From Narthecium ossifragum (Eukaryota; Streptophyta; Magnoliopsida; Dioscoreales; Nartheciaceae): 64,000 bases of DNA. Position numbers and translations under genes: made by a program. Positions 38,049 to 49,690 of this stretch are shown here, in pieces (position 1 is the first letter of the stretch; each line of letters starts with the position of its first letter). The DNA is taken from NCBI GenBank assembly GCA_963920575.1, contig OY986974.1:23226509-23290508 (forward strand), in the 5' to 3' direction. The notes under the pieces are model-generated. The model was not told the origin of the DNA. It did not search any database and saw only the letters and a program-made list of their open reading frames with translations.

Positions 38049-39025
38049 TGCAGAGTAAAAGTATCCTCAGTCAAACTTTTTTCACCCAGACAAACTCTTT
38101 GTATGTGATTCCAGGATTCATCATATCTCCTGAATGCAATAAGTCAACTTTAATCAGAATCCAGTTCGAAATGCAAAGACAAGTCACTTTCTTTCTTGTA
38201 CAGATTCGGCCCTTAAGAAATATTTATTTATAAAGTCCTTTTACAAACAGAAAACTGAACCAAATAAACAAAAATTTTGAACAAGATACTGCAAGGCTGA
38301 AAGCAACCAACAAGGCCACACATAGAATTCGATTTTAACGTATACCACAGGCTCGCAATATAACCAAACATTTTCAGTGAATAATTCCAGTTACAAAGAA
38401 AGATGAAGCAAATGATGCAACAACTTCTGACAAGAAGATGCTGAAAAAAAACTACAAACTACCAATTATAAAAAGCGTGGATAGCAAAAGCCACCTGCTT
38501 TAATTCAGCATGAAATGAAGATTAATAAGGACCAAAGAACTATTAAATCACAGCTAGCTAAGACATCCAAACAATGTGTTAAAAGTCTTGAGTCAGAACT
38601 TTATACAAACACCTCGAGTGGCATACCTGTTCCAAGTTCATGAGTCCCAACCTAACAATCCAAGCGAGAGAATTCATCGATCTTCCAAGCCATCTCTCTT
38701 AAGTATCACCAAAACCAAACCCAAGTATCTAGTTCTATAGACGATTCTTTAGATTTGAAAGAAGAATGCAAAATAAGAGATTTGAGAAGTATTCGGGAGT
38801 CGTTCGTTGGACCATTTAATAAGTAATACTCTGCGGTTCGGATCCACTCAGCAGTATTGCGGGTTTGGATTTATAGTGCACCCGCCACCCAATAAGCGGA
38901 AATTTGGGTTTGGATTGTGCGGATCCGACAAGGAATCCTACCCGTTTACATCTCTCCAGTGTGATCTTTGGATGCGTTAACGCTCTTCTTCCCGAAAACC
39001 CTCTCACATAATAGAGACGTTCAAG
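38049..39025. promoter_or_regulatory. Divergent promoter region between the PPR gene and SPC3
   Basis: The two start codons face away from each other 977 bases apart. Both genes are likely constitutive housekeeping genes. The half next to SPC3 (38820-39025) is more GC-rich (cggatccact, gcggatccgac) than the AT-rich PPR side. I see no clear TATA box on either side. Confidence 0.5.
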
Positions 39026-42000
39026 ATGCACTCGGCGGTGTATCGGCTCAACACTCTGGTGACCCTCGCCGCCGTCCTCCTCGCCGTACTCTGCACCGCC
39101 GCCTCCTTCCTCGACTCCTTCAACTCCCCTTCCCCCTACGCCCATGTCGAGGTATGATCTCGTTACCCAGCACGCCCCCGCCCTCCCCATCCCAAAACGG
39201 AAGCCCTAGGGCGATTATGAACTGACCAGATGTCTTATCCATTTCTGGTTTCATGCTTGATGTTTGATTGTGGATTCTTGTCCATAAGTTAGATGGGGTT
39301 GGATGTATAAGCTGATGTATTGCTTCCATAAAAGTGGTTTGTTGAGATACTACCTGATTTTAGGCTTGTGGCTTTACTTTGTTGACATGGATGGTTCTTG
39401 TCCTTGGCTGTATTAATTTCATCAAAGGCTCTCTGGAGCCAAGCTACGGTTTGGCAATAGAAGGGTGTTTGTTAGACTTTAGAATCTTTATCTGAACTCT
39501 TGAATTTGAAATGATCCAAGGTGCGATTGGATCAGTTGTGTTTCTTTTCTGTGGAAGAGATGATACAATGGGAGGCTGTCATTGCATGTTTCTTCTTGAT
39601 GCCTTACCTAGTTCACTGCGTTAAGCACAGTTGATATGCTGATTTTTGAACCTTTTGTTGTAGATTTTAGATAGCTATTGATTACATTTGCATGCTACTT
39701 TTTGTATTTTTTTATTTTAGATATAAAATATCTATTGAGTACTGTTTTCAGTTATGAGTACTTCATACTCTTGTCCCAGGTTGCCAAAGTCCATCGCTTT
39801 CGGAGACAAGTGAATGGAAATGATGAGGTATCTTATTCTTTTATCTAATTTTATATCTTTGTTACATACAAATGCACATGACAAACATTTTTTTTGGGGT
39901 AAAAGATGCTAATTTGTTTTAGATTATTATTCCCCTTGATGCTATAACAGCAGACGGGCAATAAAAAATTCTGAAGTATCTTGTGGTAAATTTTTTTCAA
40001 AGGGGAGCGATAAGACTTTAAATGCAATTTGGGCACTTAGTGCATGTCCCATCATTTCTCCTAATTGGGAAATCAACTAGCATTTTCTGAGGGTTACTGT
40101 TTGTTTTGGTTCTCATGTGTTTCTATTGTTTCCTTATGTAATCGTTGCTTCCCTGACTAAATTTTATTGTTTCTTTCGGAGATTTTTCCGCTTAGTAGAA
40201 ATTCAAATCTTTCTGTGCAGATTGCAGCCACTGCTGCTTATATACTTACTATCTGGCGTTGCTGCGCCTATAACCCATTATAGAAGCAATAGGGAGAGTT
40301 TATTGGCATATTTAGTCATATCAAAAGCTAGTTCAGGTCGCTCTCTATGCAGCTTGACTTGGTCATAAGTTCCCAAGTGGCAGGGTCATCTTTAGTTGGG
40401 CTCTTTTTATTTTTCTTATTCTTTTGTGTGCTTATGCTCCTCTGACTATTGTGGTAGTCTTAAGAGTCTTTGGCTCAATTTAAGCTCATTTAGGCAATGC
40501 TTCATGATCTATTAGTCAATAGTTCAATACCCATCATATAGCAATTGTGGAATGGTAGACTAAAGTAGGCGATCCTTGACTTAAATAACTTTGTAATCAA
40601 GCAGATACTTGGTAAAATATAGGAACAAACTGCAAGCCCTAATCATTTTCCATATTTTGAGAGTGATTGAGATAGTAAAATGTCATGTCTTAGTTTGATT
40701 CAATTGTAAGAAAAACAAGAATCTTATGTTGCAAACAACTTGTTCAGTATGGATTAGTTTCTTGGTTCATCTATATTTGAGGTTCTGTTTTATCCTTATA
40801 TCTTAAAATTTATATCTTAACCTATCAAGTCACATTTAAGTTACACATGTGATCAACATTGTGGACTGATTCCCTCATCGTCTAAATTCTCCTTGTATGT
40901 AGGGTCATTTAAACCGTTGCTCTTTATTTGTACAAGCTTACTCTATGTAAACAAACATGAGTCCTGGTTGACCACTTAATTATTCTTGCGAACTACTCTT
41001 TCCCAGAGAAATCTTGACTAGGTGCCTGCTTTCTTTTCAGAAATCAGATGAAGAGCTTATTCTGAAGTTCTTATTCATTCCTTCTTATTAAGTCAAATTA
41101 GTAGACTATATATTTGGACCATTTAGTTGGTGAGCTTGGATGATGATTGCATTTGTTGCATACAAGCTCAGAAGGTACATATCGTCCATGCATGTTTTGA
41201 TGTGAAATAAGGTATTATAACTGAAAGCTCATTAAAAATTTTGACGTTTGGGCCACATACAGCCTGCATCATTTATTTAATACCTTAGCTCGACATTGGG
41301 CATACAAATATATTTCTCCTTCCAAGCACATCATATTTTCTCTTGGAAGTAATTTTTTTTATCACTGTGTATTTTAACTCTCAATTGCACGGATTTACAA
41401 CAATATATTATCGTATTCAAACTAAGCCTTCACTTTGTCATTCAATTATGCTTGACAGGTTCTCATGAGCTTTAATATTTCCATGGATTTGCAATCACTA
41501 TTTACATGGAACACAAAGCAGGTAATTTGCAACATTTGCATCTTAGTCTCATCTTTGTTATAGCCTATCAGGAGACATGTTCATAGTTTCTGTTATCTTC
41601 TAATTTATGAATTTCCATAGTTGATGTGTGATCGTAGTTATATTTTCTTCCTTGCATTCTTCTCTTCATTGTGCTATGTGTCTGGTAGATTGGATCCCAA
41701 ATTAAGGACATATTCTTTCTAGAAATTGTGGCCTTTGTTTGAGTTTGATCTGATATTCTGATTTAAGGATACAATTTTCGTATTTGAGAACATGATGCAT
41801 GATGATAATCCTGTAAGAAGAAATATGCCAAGTCTTTAAGGGGAACTGAGCTGATTATATCAATAGAAACTAAGCATTTTTAATGGGCTTGAAGAATTAA
41901 AGTAGCAAACTTTGTTAGGCTGAGATAATGAAATTGTTTCTCAAAACTACAGTATAGTAGTTTATTGTAAGACCTTTAACTATTTGGGCAAATTTTCTTT

Positions 42001-42891
42001 GAAAAATGTTATTCTTTATTTGGCTGCTGTATGATTTCAGCATTAAAACATATCAACTTTCTTCTGTTTACAGGTTTTCGTCTTTCTCACCGGTGAATAT
42101 GAGACTTCGAAAAATTCCGTGAATCAGGTACTGTTGATTTAAGTTCTCTCTGCAATTACCAACACAGTAATACAGGTTCTGGAGATCACCATTTTAGATT
42201 ACTTATGCAAGTCTTCACTAGTGTGACATGATCATCTTTGATACTTATGTCGAATGCATAATTGCTTTGTATATAATATTCTTGTTATCATCCACAATGA
42301 TTGACAATCCATGCCCATTCGACCTCCAATAGTTTGTTTTCTTTACATATACAAAACTTTGATTCTTATAAACTTCCATACCTCTCATTTCTCATGTAAA
42401 GTATTGTCATGGGTCTTCTAAACTTTCCCAATTTACTGTCTGAATTTCTCTCTTCTTGAGTTATAGTAGTTGAATAGCTTCCTTCCATGCCAGGTATCGC
42501 TATGGGATCATATAATCCCTGATAAGGACAGCGCAAAGTTCCAGATCCAGGTCTCCAACAAGTATCCCCTAATTGATCAGGTAAAATTTTTAATGTCCAT
42601 TGACTGCAATATGGCAATTTCAGATTTTGACTTTTGGCTTCAAGATACTAAAATTAAATCAGTTGGAGTGAAGTAGCTTGTCAACTTAATTCCTGGTATC
42701 TGATTCCCATCGTCGTATATTTCATATGGGTTAATTGTTTGTGTGTTGATCGTTTTGTTCAGGGTAGTAACCTTCGTGGTAAGGAGATTGAGCTTGTTCT
42801 CCACTGGCACATTATGCCAAAGACCGGCAAAATGATTCGGGATAAGCTATCTGTGTCTCATGCCTCTTTGCCTGAGGCATACACAAGTTAA
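39026..42891 (+). CDS. SPC3: Signal peptidase complex subunit 3 (SPC22/23)
   Basis: Six exons in frame: 39026-39151, 39780-39827, 41459-41521, 42074-42127, 42494-42580 and 42763-42891 (TAA), total 168 residues, matching the family length of about 167-180. All introns lie in phase 0 and five of six exons begin with or just after a GT codon. Residues 9-31 (NTLVTLAAVLLAVLCTAASF) form the single N-terminal membrane helix; the rest is the lumenal domain with phrases such as LMSFNISMDLQSLFTWNTKQ, FLTGEYET and VLHWHIMPKTG. SPC3 is an essential accessory subunit of the ER signal peptidase, holding and shaping the catalytic SEC11 subunit. The 1.6-kb second intron is the longest. Confidence 0.95.
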
Positions 42892-43675
42892 CAGAGCAAT
42901 TAATTCCTGTGTTAGGTCAACAGGTTAAGGTCTCAGTCTCAAAGCTCGCATCACTTCAACAAGAGAGCAGTTTGATTCAGGTGCCTTGTCTAAGTTTCTT
43001 CATGTGGTCATGCACATCTTCTTAAAATGTCGAATTTGGTTGACACTTGATAGAGGAAGAGAGGTGCTATTAATTTTGCTGTTTCAGTTGAAATCATGAT
43101 AAATTTTCATTATTATTGAAACTAAATGTTGAAGAAGCTGAGTTGGGAGGAATTCCTTGTGTTACCCTATAAGGAGGTTGATAGCAAACAGACTGCAGCA
43201 GTTCAGTAGCAAATCTTTGTGTGGTAAAAGGGTTTTTTTTTTTTATAAAAAAAAAAACAATTTTTTGTGTGGTAGAAGGGTTTTCTTCTCCCTTCCTAGT
43301 TCCTAGGGATTGATCTTGTGCACAGCCCAAATTTGTTCGTACCCGTCCTATATGTAGTTGTATCCTTTCATTGGGCTGTGCTTATCCCTCTTTCAAAAAT
43401 GAAAGTGAGTTCATTTTTTCGCAATCGGTATAACGTTTACCGCTTTGCTATAATTTACTGCAGTAGATCTCACTTAGATGTTAGGAATAGAGTCCTCTTA
43501 ATTGAGACTGGTAGGAACGTATTAAAGAAAGAGACATGTAGAAATGTACGACCTTTATGATTATCTTTCTGGTGATCATTTACCCTCGTTGAGTAAATTT
43601 TGGAGCAACACTAATACATATGTGGCTCAATTTAATGCACTTGAAGTCAGCATTTCTGATTTCCTTTTCATGCAC

Positions 43676-43911
43676 CTCATCCTTAACTGATCCACCGGCT
43701 CTATGTGAGTCGTCCAAGATTTCTTCCGACACACATGTTTGTCTTTGGTAATCGGTGCGTAAGTTGCTAACCATCGAATGACTAGTCTACAGACTCATCC
43801 TTAACTGATCCACCGGCTCTATGTGAGTCGTCCAAGATTTCTTCCGACACACATGTTTGTCTTTGGTAATTGGTGTGTAAGTTGCTAACCATCGAATGAC
43901 TAGTCTACAGA
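43676..43911. repeat. Direct tandem duplication, period 118 bp
   Basis: The unit starting ctcatccttaactgatccac at 43676 recurs at 43794 with about two base changes (atcggtgcgt against attggtgtgt). The two copies abut. The near identity points to a recent event. Confidence 0.95.
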
Positions 43912-44169
43912 AGATGTGAAATATATGCTAGAAATGCAATGAACAATGAGACTCCACCATGCGTATGAAGATCTGACATGCTTTGCTTGATTGTTGTGAA
44001 AAAGATCTAATTTTGAACATTTCATGCATAGTCAAGCTTATGATTGAAAATTCCAAAGAGTTTGTTACGGTAAGATATAGATCTAGTGTCTAACAAGACT
44101 TGAACTTGAAGTTTAATGGGTGAAATGTCGGTTATAAGTATGACAATATTTTTTGACGTTAGGTTGTAA

Positions 44170-44345
44170 ATCTTTAAAATTGCTAATGTTTGGACCATCA
44201 ACAAATTTCCCAATAGATCACCAAATTTCCTGTACAATCCCAACACACGACTCCACCCAAGGCCCACCAATATTCACAATTCCAGTAGCCAAAAGAGAGT
44301 CACTTTCCATGATCACCTACTTCAGTCCAGCTTGCAAGGCATCAT
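44170..44345 (-). pseudogene. Remnant of a retroelement-type RNase H domain
   Basis: On the minus strand from 44345 the frame reads DALQAGLK, a stop, then VIMESDSLLATGIVNIGG. This is the helix-strand part of the plant non-LTR-retroelement-like RNase H fold (the usual pattern is AL..G...V..ESDS). Frame breaks on both sides prevent extension. It is probably the last trace of a LINE-type element or a domesticated RNase H gene copy. Confidence 0.5.
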
Positions 44346-44667
44346 TGAATCCAAACCTTACGACACACAACTGTCTCAAGAACAGAGTTAACTCTCTCAG
44401 TCTTCGTCTTCGTCGTGGACCAATCATCCCGAATAGAATCACCCGTATAAACAATCCCCAGGCAAACTTCATTGGGATGTAGAAATGAAGCAATCACACC
44501 CCTTTCCAATGCAGCTTGTCTCGGATCTTCCATCTAGTTTGTCTCGGAAATCGGCTGTTTTGTGCAATATAGAATTGGGCTCGTATGATCTCCATAGCAC
44601 CAAACAGCTTCAATGTAATAGAATAAGAAATTATATATGGTGAATGTTGGAGGTTGCCTATGCTTGT

Positions 44668-45380
44668 ACGCAGCAACTTCTAAATCTATTTTAGCCACCC
44701 CATCCATTTTTAAAGGAAATGGAGTTAAATAGTCAACTTGATTGCATTAGACTTTGCTAATTAAAAGCTATGAAGTAAGACCAATTAATATGTTAGACTA
44801 ATTAATATCTGCTTGTCAGTACTCTTGTTTCTGTAATATGTTATTACTCCTAAATCCATTTGAGCTAAGCATCCCATCCATTTTTAAAGGAAAGGGATTT
44901 TTTTTTTGTGATGAGATGAGTCCGAAGGTTAGATTATTGGAACAACTGTACTTACATCAGAAGGTTCAAAAAGGAGGGTCGTAGCCTCCCTCCCGGGACC
45001 AAAAGTAACGAGACTGACTAACTCTAACCAAATTGACTAGTCTTCCCGTTACATGTAACAAAACAGGACCGACTCAAAGAGTCAAAACAGCTGCCCAGAC
45101 CCTTTGACCATGGACTGCCAACTCCAGAGGCCATAGACTACATAACAGCACGCCTCACCAGCCGATGCTGCCCCGATGAGTGGGTCGTCGCCAACAAGCC
45201 CAGTCGCCGCTGACAGTCCATCCCACGACCAGTAGTAGGTAGCAACAACCAGTAGTAGGCAGCAACAACCCAAAGGAAGCGGAGTTAAATGGTCAACTTG
45301 ATTGCATTAGACTCTACTAATTAAAAGCTAGGAAGTAAGCACATATTATAAAAACAAGAGTACTGACAAGCAGATGTTGA
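44668..45380. repeat. Duplicated segment, second copy split by an insertion
   Basis: Copy 1 (about 44668-44835) contains cctaaat/ctaaatc, ccatccatttttaaaggaaa and agttaaatagtcaacttgat. Copy 2 has the first part at 44848-44894 (ccatccatttttaaaggaaa) and the second part at 45279-45380 (ggagttaaatggtcaactt). The two parts are separated by 377 inserted bases. This shows directly that the insert came after the duplication. Confidence 0.8.
44895..45271 (-). mobile_element. Poly(A)-tailed retroposon insertion
   Basis: The insert lies between direct repeats AAAGGAAAG (44886-44894) and AAAGGAAG (45272-45279), a near-perfect target duplication. It begins on the + strand with a T run, so on the minus strand it ends in poly(A) after cggactcatctcatcac. 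It is 377 bp, without a clear ORF (the 63-codon minus frame at 45273-45082 has no known motif). Length, tail and duplication fit a SINE or a 5'-truncated LINE. I did not see A and B boxes of a polymerase III promoter. Confidence 0.7.
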
Positions 45381-45877
45381 TTAGTCGAACATGAGGCGTG
45401 AATTGGTAGAGGTTTCGCGTGATGTTATCCATAGTATGGATTTGTTAGCCAATCGTTGTAAATTGGCCTCTTTTAATTTTTCTTAGAGCCCATAAGATGG
45501 TGCTGTGCCTCCTCTGGGTTGGTCTTGTAACCTTTCCTTTTCCTAACCTCAATGCTCAACTAATCAAAAAAAGAACAACTGGTAGAGGTTATAAGTGCTT
45601 GTCATCACCTACTAGCTAACATATCGACTTTAAGTTAGAGGCTAGCTACAACTACATATTATAATGCAACTGATACATAGACCTTAAATAAACCTTATAA
45701 GAGACAAATGGGGACAACTGACCGTGGAGATCTAAGGATGGAGAATAAAACCGTGAGAGAGAGAAAGAAACAAAGAGAGTGTGATAACCATGTCGGGCTA
45801 GAAAACTCCCACGTGTCCCTCCCTCTCCATGCCAGAGACACGGGTCTCACACTAATATGTATATATATATACACTAA

Positions 45878-46250
45878 GGGCTCGTTTGTTTCGTGGTATT
45901 ATAGGTGGGACATGATTAGTAATCATGTGGACACCATTTTATTCCATGTTTGGTGTGATTTTAGACATGGGATAAATAATCCCATTGGGACTCCATATCC
46001 TTTGTACATGGGATAAAATAATCCCATGGGGGAGGTGGGATCTGTAATCTCATAAGATAAGATCCATTGGATTAAAAACTAAAAAACTTTAAATATTTAA
46101 TTAAATCTTCTCTCACCTTATCATTTGTCTTACCAAACATGAGATAAGAGTTTAACCCCTCACACCATCTCTCGGGAGAATATGTCCCGGGATACAATCT
46201 CTCGGGAGATTATATCCACCCATATCCTGTCCCGCGAAACAAACGTGGCC
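45878..46250. mobile_element. PIF/Harbinger (Tourist-like) MITE
   Basis: Inverted ends GGGCTCGTTTGTTTCG and CGAAACAAACGTGGCC bound 373 bp with no coding capacity. The three bases TAA flank both sides (45875-45877 and 46251-46253), the standard target duplication of this superfamily. Interior ATCCCA/TGGGAT motifs mirror each other. Confidence 0.88.
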
Positions 46251-46903
46251 TAATTAGCTTACAAGATTTGTAGCAATATAATTAATAAAGCACATGAAGC
46301 CTCACCAAGTTGGCCGCTCTTTGTCCTGTATAATATGTGCTTAATTCATGGCTTTTGAATTTTTAATTACAAAGTTTAATGGAATCAACTCGAATGTCTA
46401 TTTCTACTGCGTTCAAAAAAGATATGCTTAGCTCCAATGGATTTAGAAGTTGCTGCGTACAAGCACCAGCAACCTCCAAAATTAACCACTCCTATCCATT
46501 ATTCCTGTCAGTGTTGTGTCGTGTGACACACTATCAAATTGCTATATAGCATTAGGAAGTATATATCAAAAGTCCTTTTTATAATAGATACGATTATATC
46601 ATATACTTGATGTATAGCACATTAAACAGTCCCATAAGAGCCCCTTATGTTCATGACGGGTCCATCAACTGTACATTATTCTACTATAATCTGTGATACA
46701 TTGCTTAGCTCAGACAGTTCAATAGTACCATTAATTGTATGAAATGTGCTTGATCGATCGGCACACGTAGGTGAAAAACCCTACAATTAAGGACTAGTTG
46801 AGTAGCTTAACATTAGTTGAGTGACTTTCAATCCTAGGAAAATTTGGATGGATAGCATAAATCAGATAACCAGCTCAACTAACTCAAAAAAAAAAAAAAA
46901 ATT

Positions 46904-46938
46904 GAATTCCAATAAAAGACGTTCTTTTATTGGAATTC
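46904..46938. repeat. Perfect 16-bp hairpin with 3-base loop
   Basis: GAATTCCAATAAAAGA, CGT, then the exact reverse complement TCTTTTATTGGAATTC. A run of A (46886-46901) precedes it, and half of the stem is repeated once more directly after (ccaataaaag). Confidence 0.9.
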
Positions 46939-47812
46939 CAATAAAAGTGCAGACTAGCTAAGTTTTAGAATCACTCTTTCTTTCAACCATAAAATTAGTA
47001 TCTTGAGCTGCCTTTTTACAAAAGACCCTTTTCCATTGTTTTTATCCATATGGTTTCCAGGTTCTCACTTTTCACTAGCTTTTTGCTTATTTGGTTTCTT
47101 TCGAGACTGGTCTTTCATTATTATTTTTTAAGCAATTGAGCTCGCATGCTATGTAGAGTTTATATAGGATAAAAAAAATTTATATCAACAAGTATATCAC
47201 CCCCTCACATCAACAAGTATACCAACCAACTCAAAATTATGAGAACCAATCTGTATTGTCAAAAAAACTCAACCAAAACCACCACATGAAAAATAACAAC
47301 TACTATACAACTCCAAACACCAACAAAACTAGATATCAAGAGAAAAATCCTTTGATATCTCAAATCCGGGTGCAAAGACCCAAGAACGGGACCAGCGATG
47401 AACCCTGCCTAGGTCAGCCAGCCTATCAACTTGTCCAACATTCAGAGAAGCTTGCTTTAATTTGCAGCATAAAAACTTTCACAAAACAACCCCAACATTT
47501 ACAAATTTTTATATGAGAAAAATTAATGGGAGAACTCAGAACTATAGGAAGTTGCATAATTCCACTTTCCTCTTCTGAGAGAAACTGGGAGTGAAAGCTC
47601 AGCCACTGCGATGGGTCATTTACTTCTTTTGTGAAAAAACTCAAGCAAAACTTCAGGGGCATAAATGCTATCCAAAAGAAGCCAAAATTTAAATTGAAAA
47701 CCCATAATTCCAGCTCATCACATGGTTCCTTTCTCCTCTCCTCTCATATGGCAACTTAGCAACCCTCCATGGAGATGCTCAAAAACATGCAAACCATGGA
47801 AATAGACATAAG

Positions 47813-48300
47813 GGTAAATTACAATTTTAAGCCCTATGGTTTTTGACAAGTTTCAATTAATGTCCTATAGTTTCAAAACTTTTAAATAAGATCATGATGT
47901 TTGGATTTTATTTCAAATAATATCCTAAGTGACAGCAAGTGACCCGTTTCCTCCAAACTTTTAACCGTTGTTATCGTTAGGTTTTACACGACCCTCTTCG
48001 TCCCCTTTTGATTACCCTATTTCAATTGTAAAATTCTTCTACAACGAGACTTCAACTAGCAAGAATTCAGCGTCGAATACCAATACACCTATCGGAGTTA
48101 TATAGGTCAGTGATTTCGAAGGGAAATGAATTGCCGTCAATCCATATGACGGTATTGGTGTTCATGGTCTTATTTAAAATGAAATCCAATATCTTATTTG
48201 AACTGAAATTCAAATATTATAATCTTATTTGAAAATTTTGAAGCCACGGGCTCTTAAATGAAACTAATCACAAATCTGAGGTTCAAAACTATAATTTACC
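47813..48300. mobile_element. MITE with GGTAAATTA inverted ends
   Basis: The ends GGTAAATTACAATTTTAAGC (left) and, as reverse complement, GGTAAATTATAGTTTTGAAC (right) pair over more than 100 bp inward (aaataagat, tttcaaaataag phrases), leaving a 488-bp non-coding element. The flanking bases do not give a clear target duplication. The end type is seen in Mutator-like or unassigned plant MITEs. Confidence 0.7.
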
Positions 48301-48954
48301 GTGAACGGGCACGAAGTACTCAGATATAAAAAGAAGGGGGATTTGGCCAGAGGCCCAAATGCTAGTCTTAATTTGTCAATAAGCCAAGGCAGTACTTTTT
48401 TCAGGCATTAAACCCAAATAGCATGCAAAAAGACATCACCACCTTTTCTCCACCATCGCCTTTTCTTGTAAACAATGACAGTTGCCTAAAAGCAGATAGA
48501 ACATTCCAAGGACTCATAATTGGCAAAACTAAATTATATACCAATGCATTGACAAACAATGCGAGGCACTATAACAAAATTGTTGTTGCGAACGAAAGGA
48601 ATCTTGTGACAAAAGCTAGATTCCAAATTAAAATCTCCACAATCTTTATTTATGTTTATGAAACCAGCCTCCATTCCCTGCAACGCATGCTACAGGATTT
48701 TGTTCCTGATTTTCCAGGATTCTCTACTGTCGCATTGCATGACAAAAGCACCTTTAAATGGTATACATGGTACTCCAATTTTCCTTAACTGGAACAGCTC
48801 TAAAGCACCTCATAAATCACCTATATCAATCTAATCTACCTCTCCTAAAAGTCAAGCTAATACTAAGGGTCCAGAGCCCCACATGCAAAAGACCGTTTGA
48901 CTAAATACCCTTGCGCACTGTTTCGGGATAAAAACCCAAACCAAATCAGCATGA

Positions 48955-49690
48955 GAATTTTTATCATACTCGGAATGATAAAAATGATAAAAATTCATTT
49001 TTATCATTCTCGGAATGATAAAAATGATAAAAATTCATTTTTATCATTCTCGGAATGATAAAAATGAAATTCTCGGAATGTCTCGGAATGATAAAAATAA
49101 AATTCTCGGAATGATAAAAATGATTTTTTATCATTCTCGGAATGATAAAAATCAAATTCTTGGAATGATAAAAATTATTTTTTATCATTCTCGGAATGAT
49201 AAAAATGAAATTCTAGGAATGTCTCGGAATGATCAAAAATCATTTTTATTTTTATCATTCTCGGAATAATAAAAATGAAATGCTTGGAATGATAAAAATG
49301 AATTTTTATCATCCTCGGAATGATAAAAATGAAATTCTCGGAATGATAAAAATCCATTTTCATCATTCTCGGAATGATAAAAATGGGATGAATGACTTTT
49401 ATTCTCATTTTTATCAATGATGAAAATGGCATTCTCATTTTTATCAATGATAAAAATGGGATGCATGACTTTTTTATTCCCATTTTTATCAATGATAAAA
49501 ATGAGAATCCCATTTTTATCATTTTTATCAATGATTAAAATGGGATGCATGAGTGTTGTGATTCCCATTTTTATCAATGATTAAAGTCATTTTTGTCAAT
49601 GATAAAAATGAAATGCATGACTTTTTTGTTCTCATTTTCATCAATGATAAAAATGGGATGCATGAGTGTTGTGATTCCCATTTTCATCAC
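48955..49690. repeat. Palindromic minisatellite, two unit types
   Basis: The left two thirds (to about 49385) repeats a unit built on TTTTTATCATTCTCGGAATGATAAAAA, itself an inverted repeat (stem TTTTTATCATTC with TCG centre). Units are joined by GAAATTCTCGGAATG or by doubled ATGATAAAAATG. The right third uses another palindrome, CATTTTTATCAATGATAAAAATG, joined by GGGATGCATGACTTTTTT. Because units are palindromic, both strands give short open frames with repeating DKNEILGM or HFYHSEN peptides; these are not genes. The array could form many cruciforms. Confidence 0.9.

Larger units (their letters stand above)
42892..48954. other. 6-kb non-coding stretch rich in repeats
   Basis: After the SPC3 3' UTR (to about 43.3 kb, with a poly-T/poly-A foldback at 43230-43260) this region holds a tandem duplication, a broken RNase H remnant, a split repeated segment with a retroposon, two MITEs and a short perfect palindrome, all listed separately. 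I see no intact gene. The frame at 47426-47662 (-) and others of about 80-120 codons look like chance. Confidence 0.45.

Noticed and set aside
48964..49577. Several frames of 60-118 codons on both strands with DKNEIL or HFYHSEN repeats
   Set aside because: By-products of the palindromic minisatellite; no start context and no non-repeat sequence.
48955..49690. CRISPR-like look of regular repeats
   Set aside because: Units are contiguous palindromes without unique spacers, in plant nuclear DNA.
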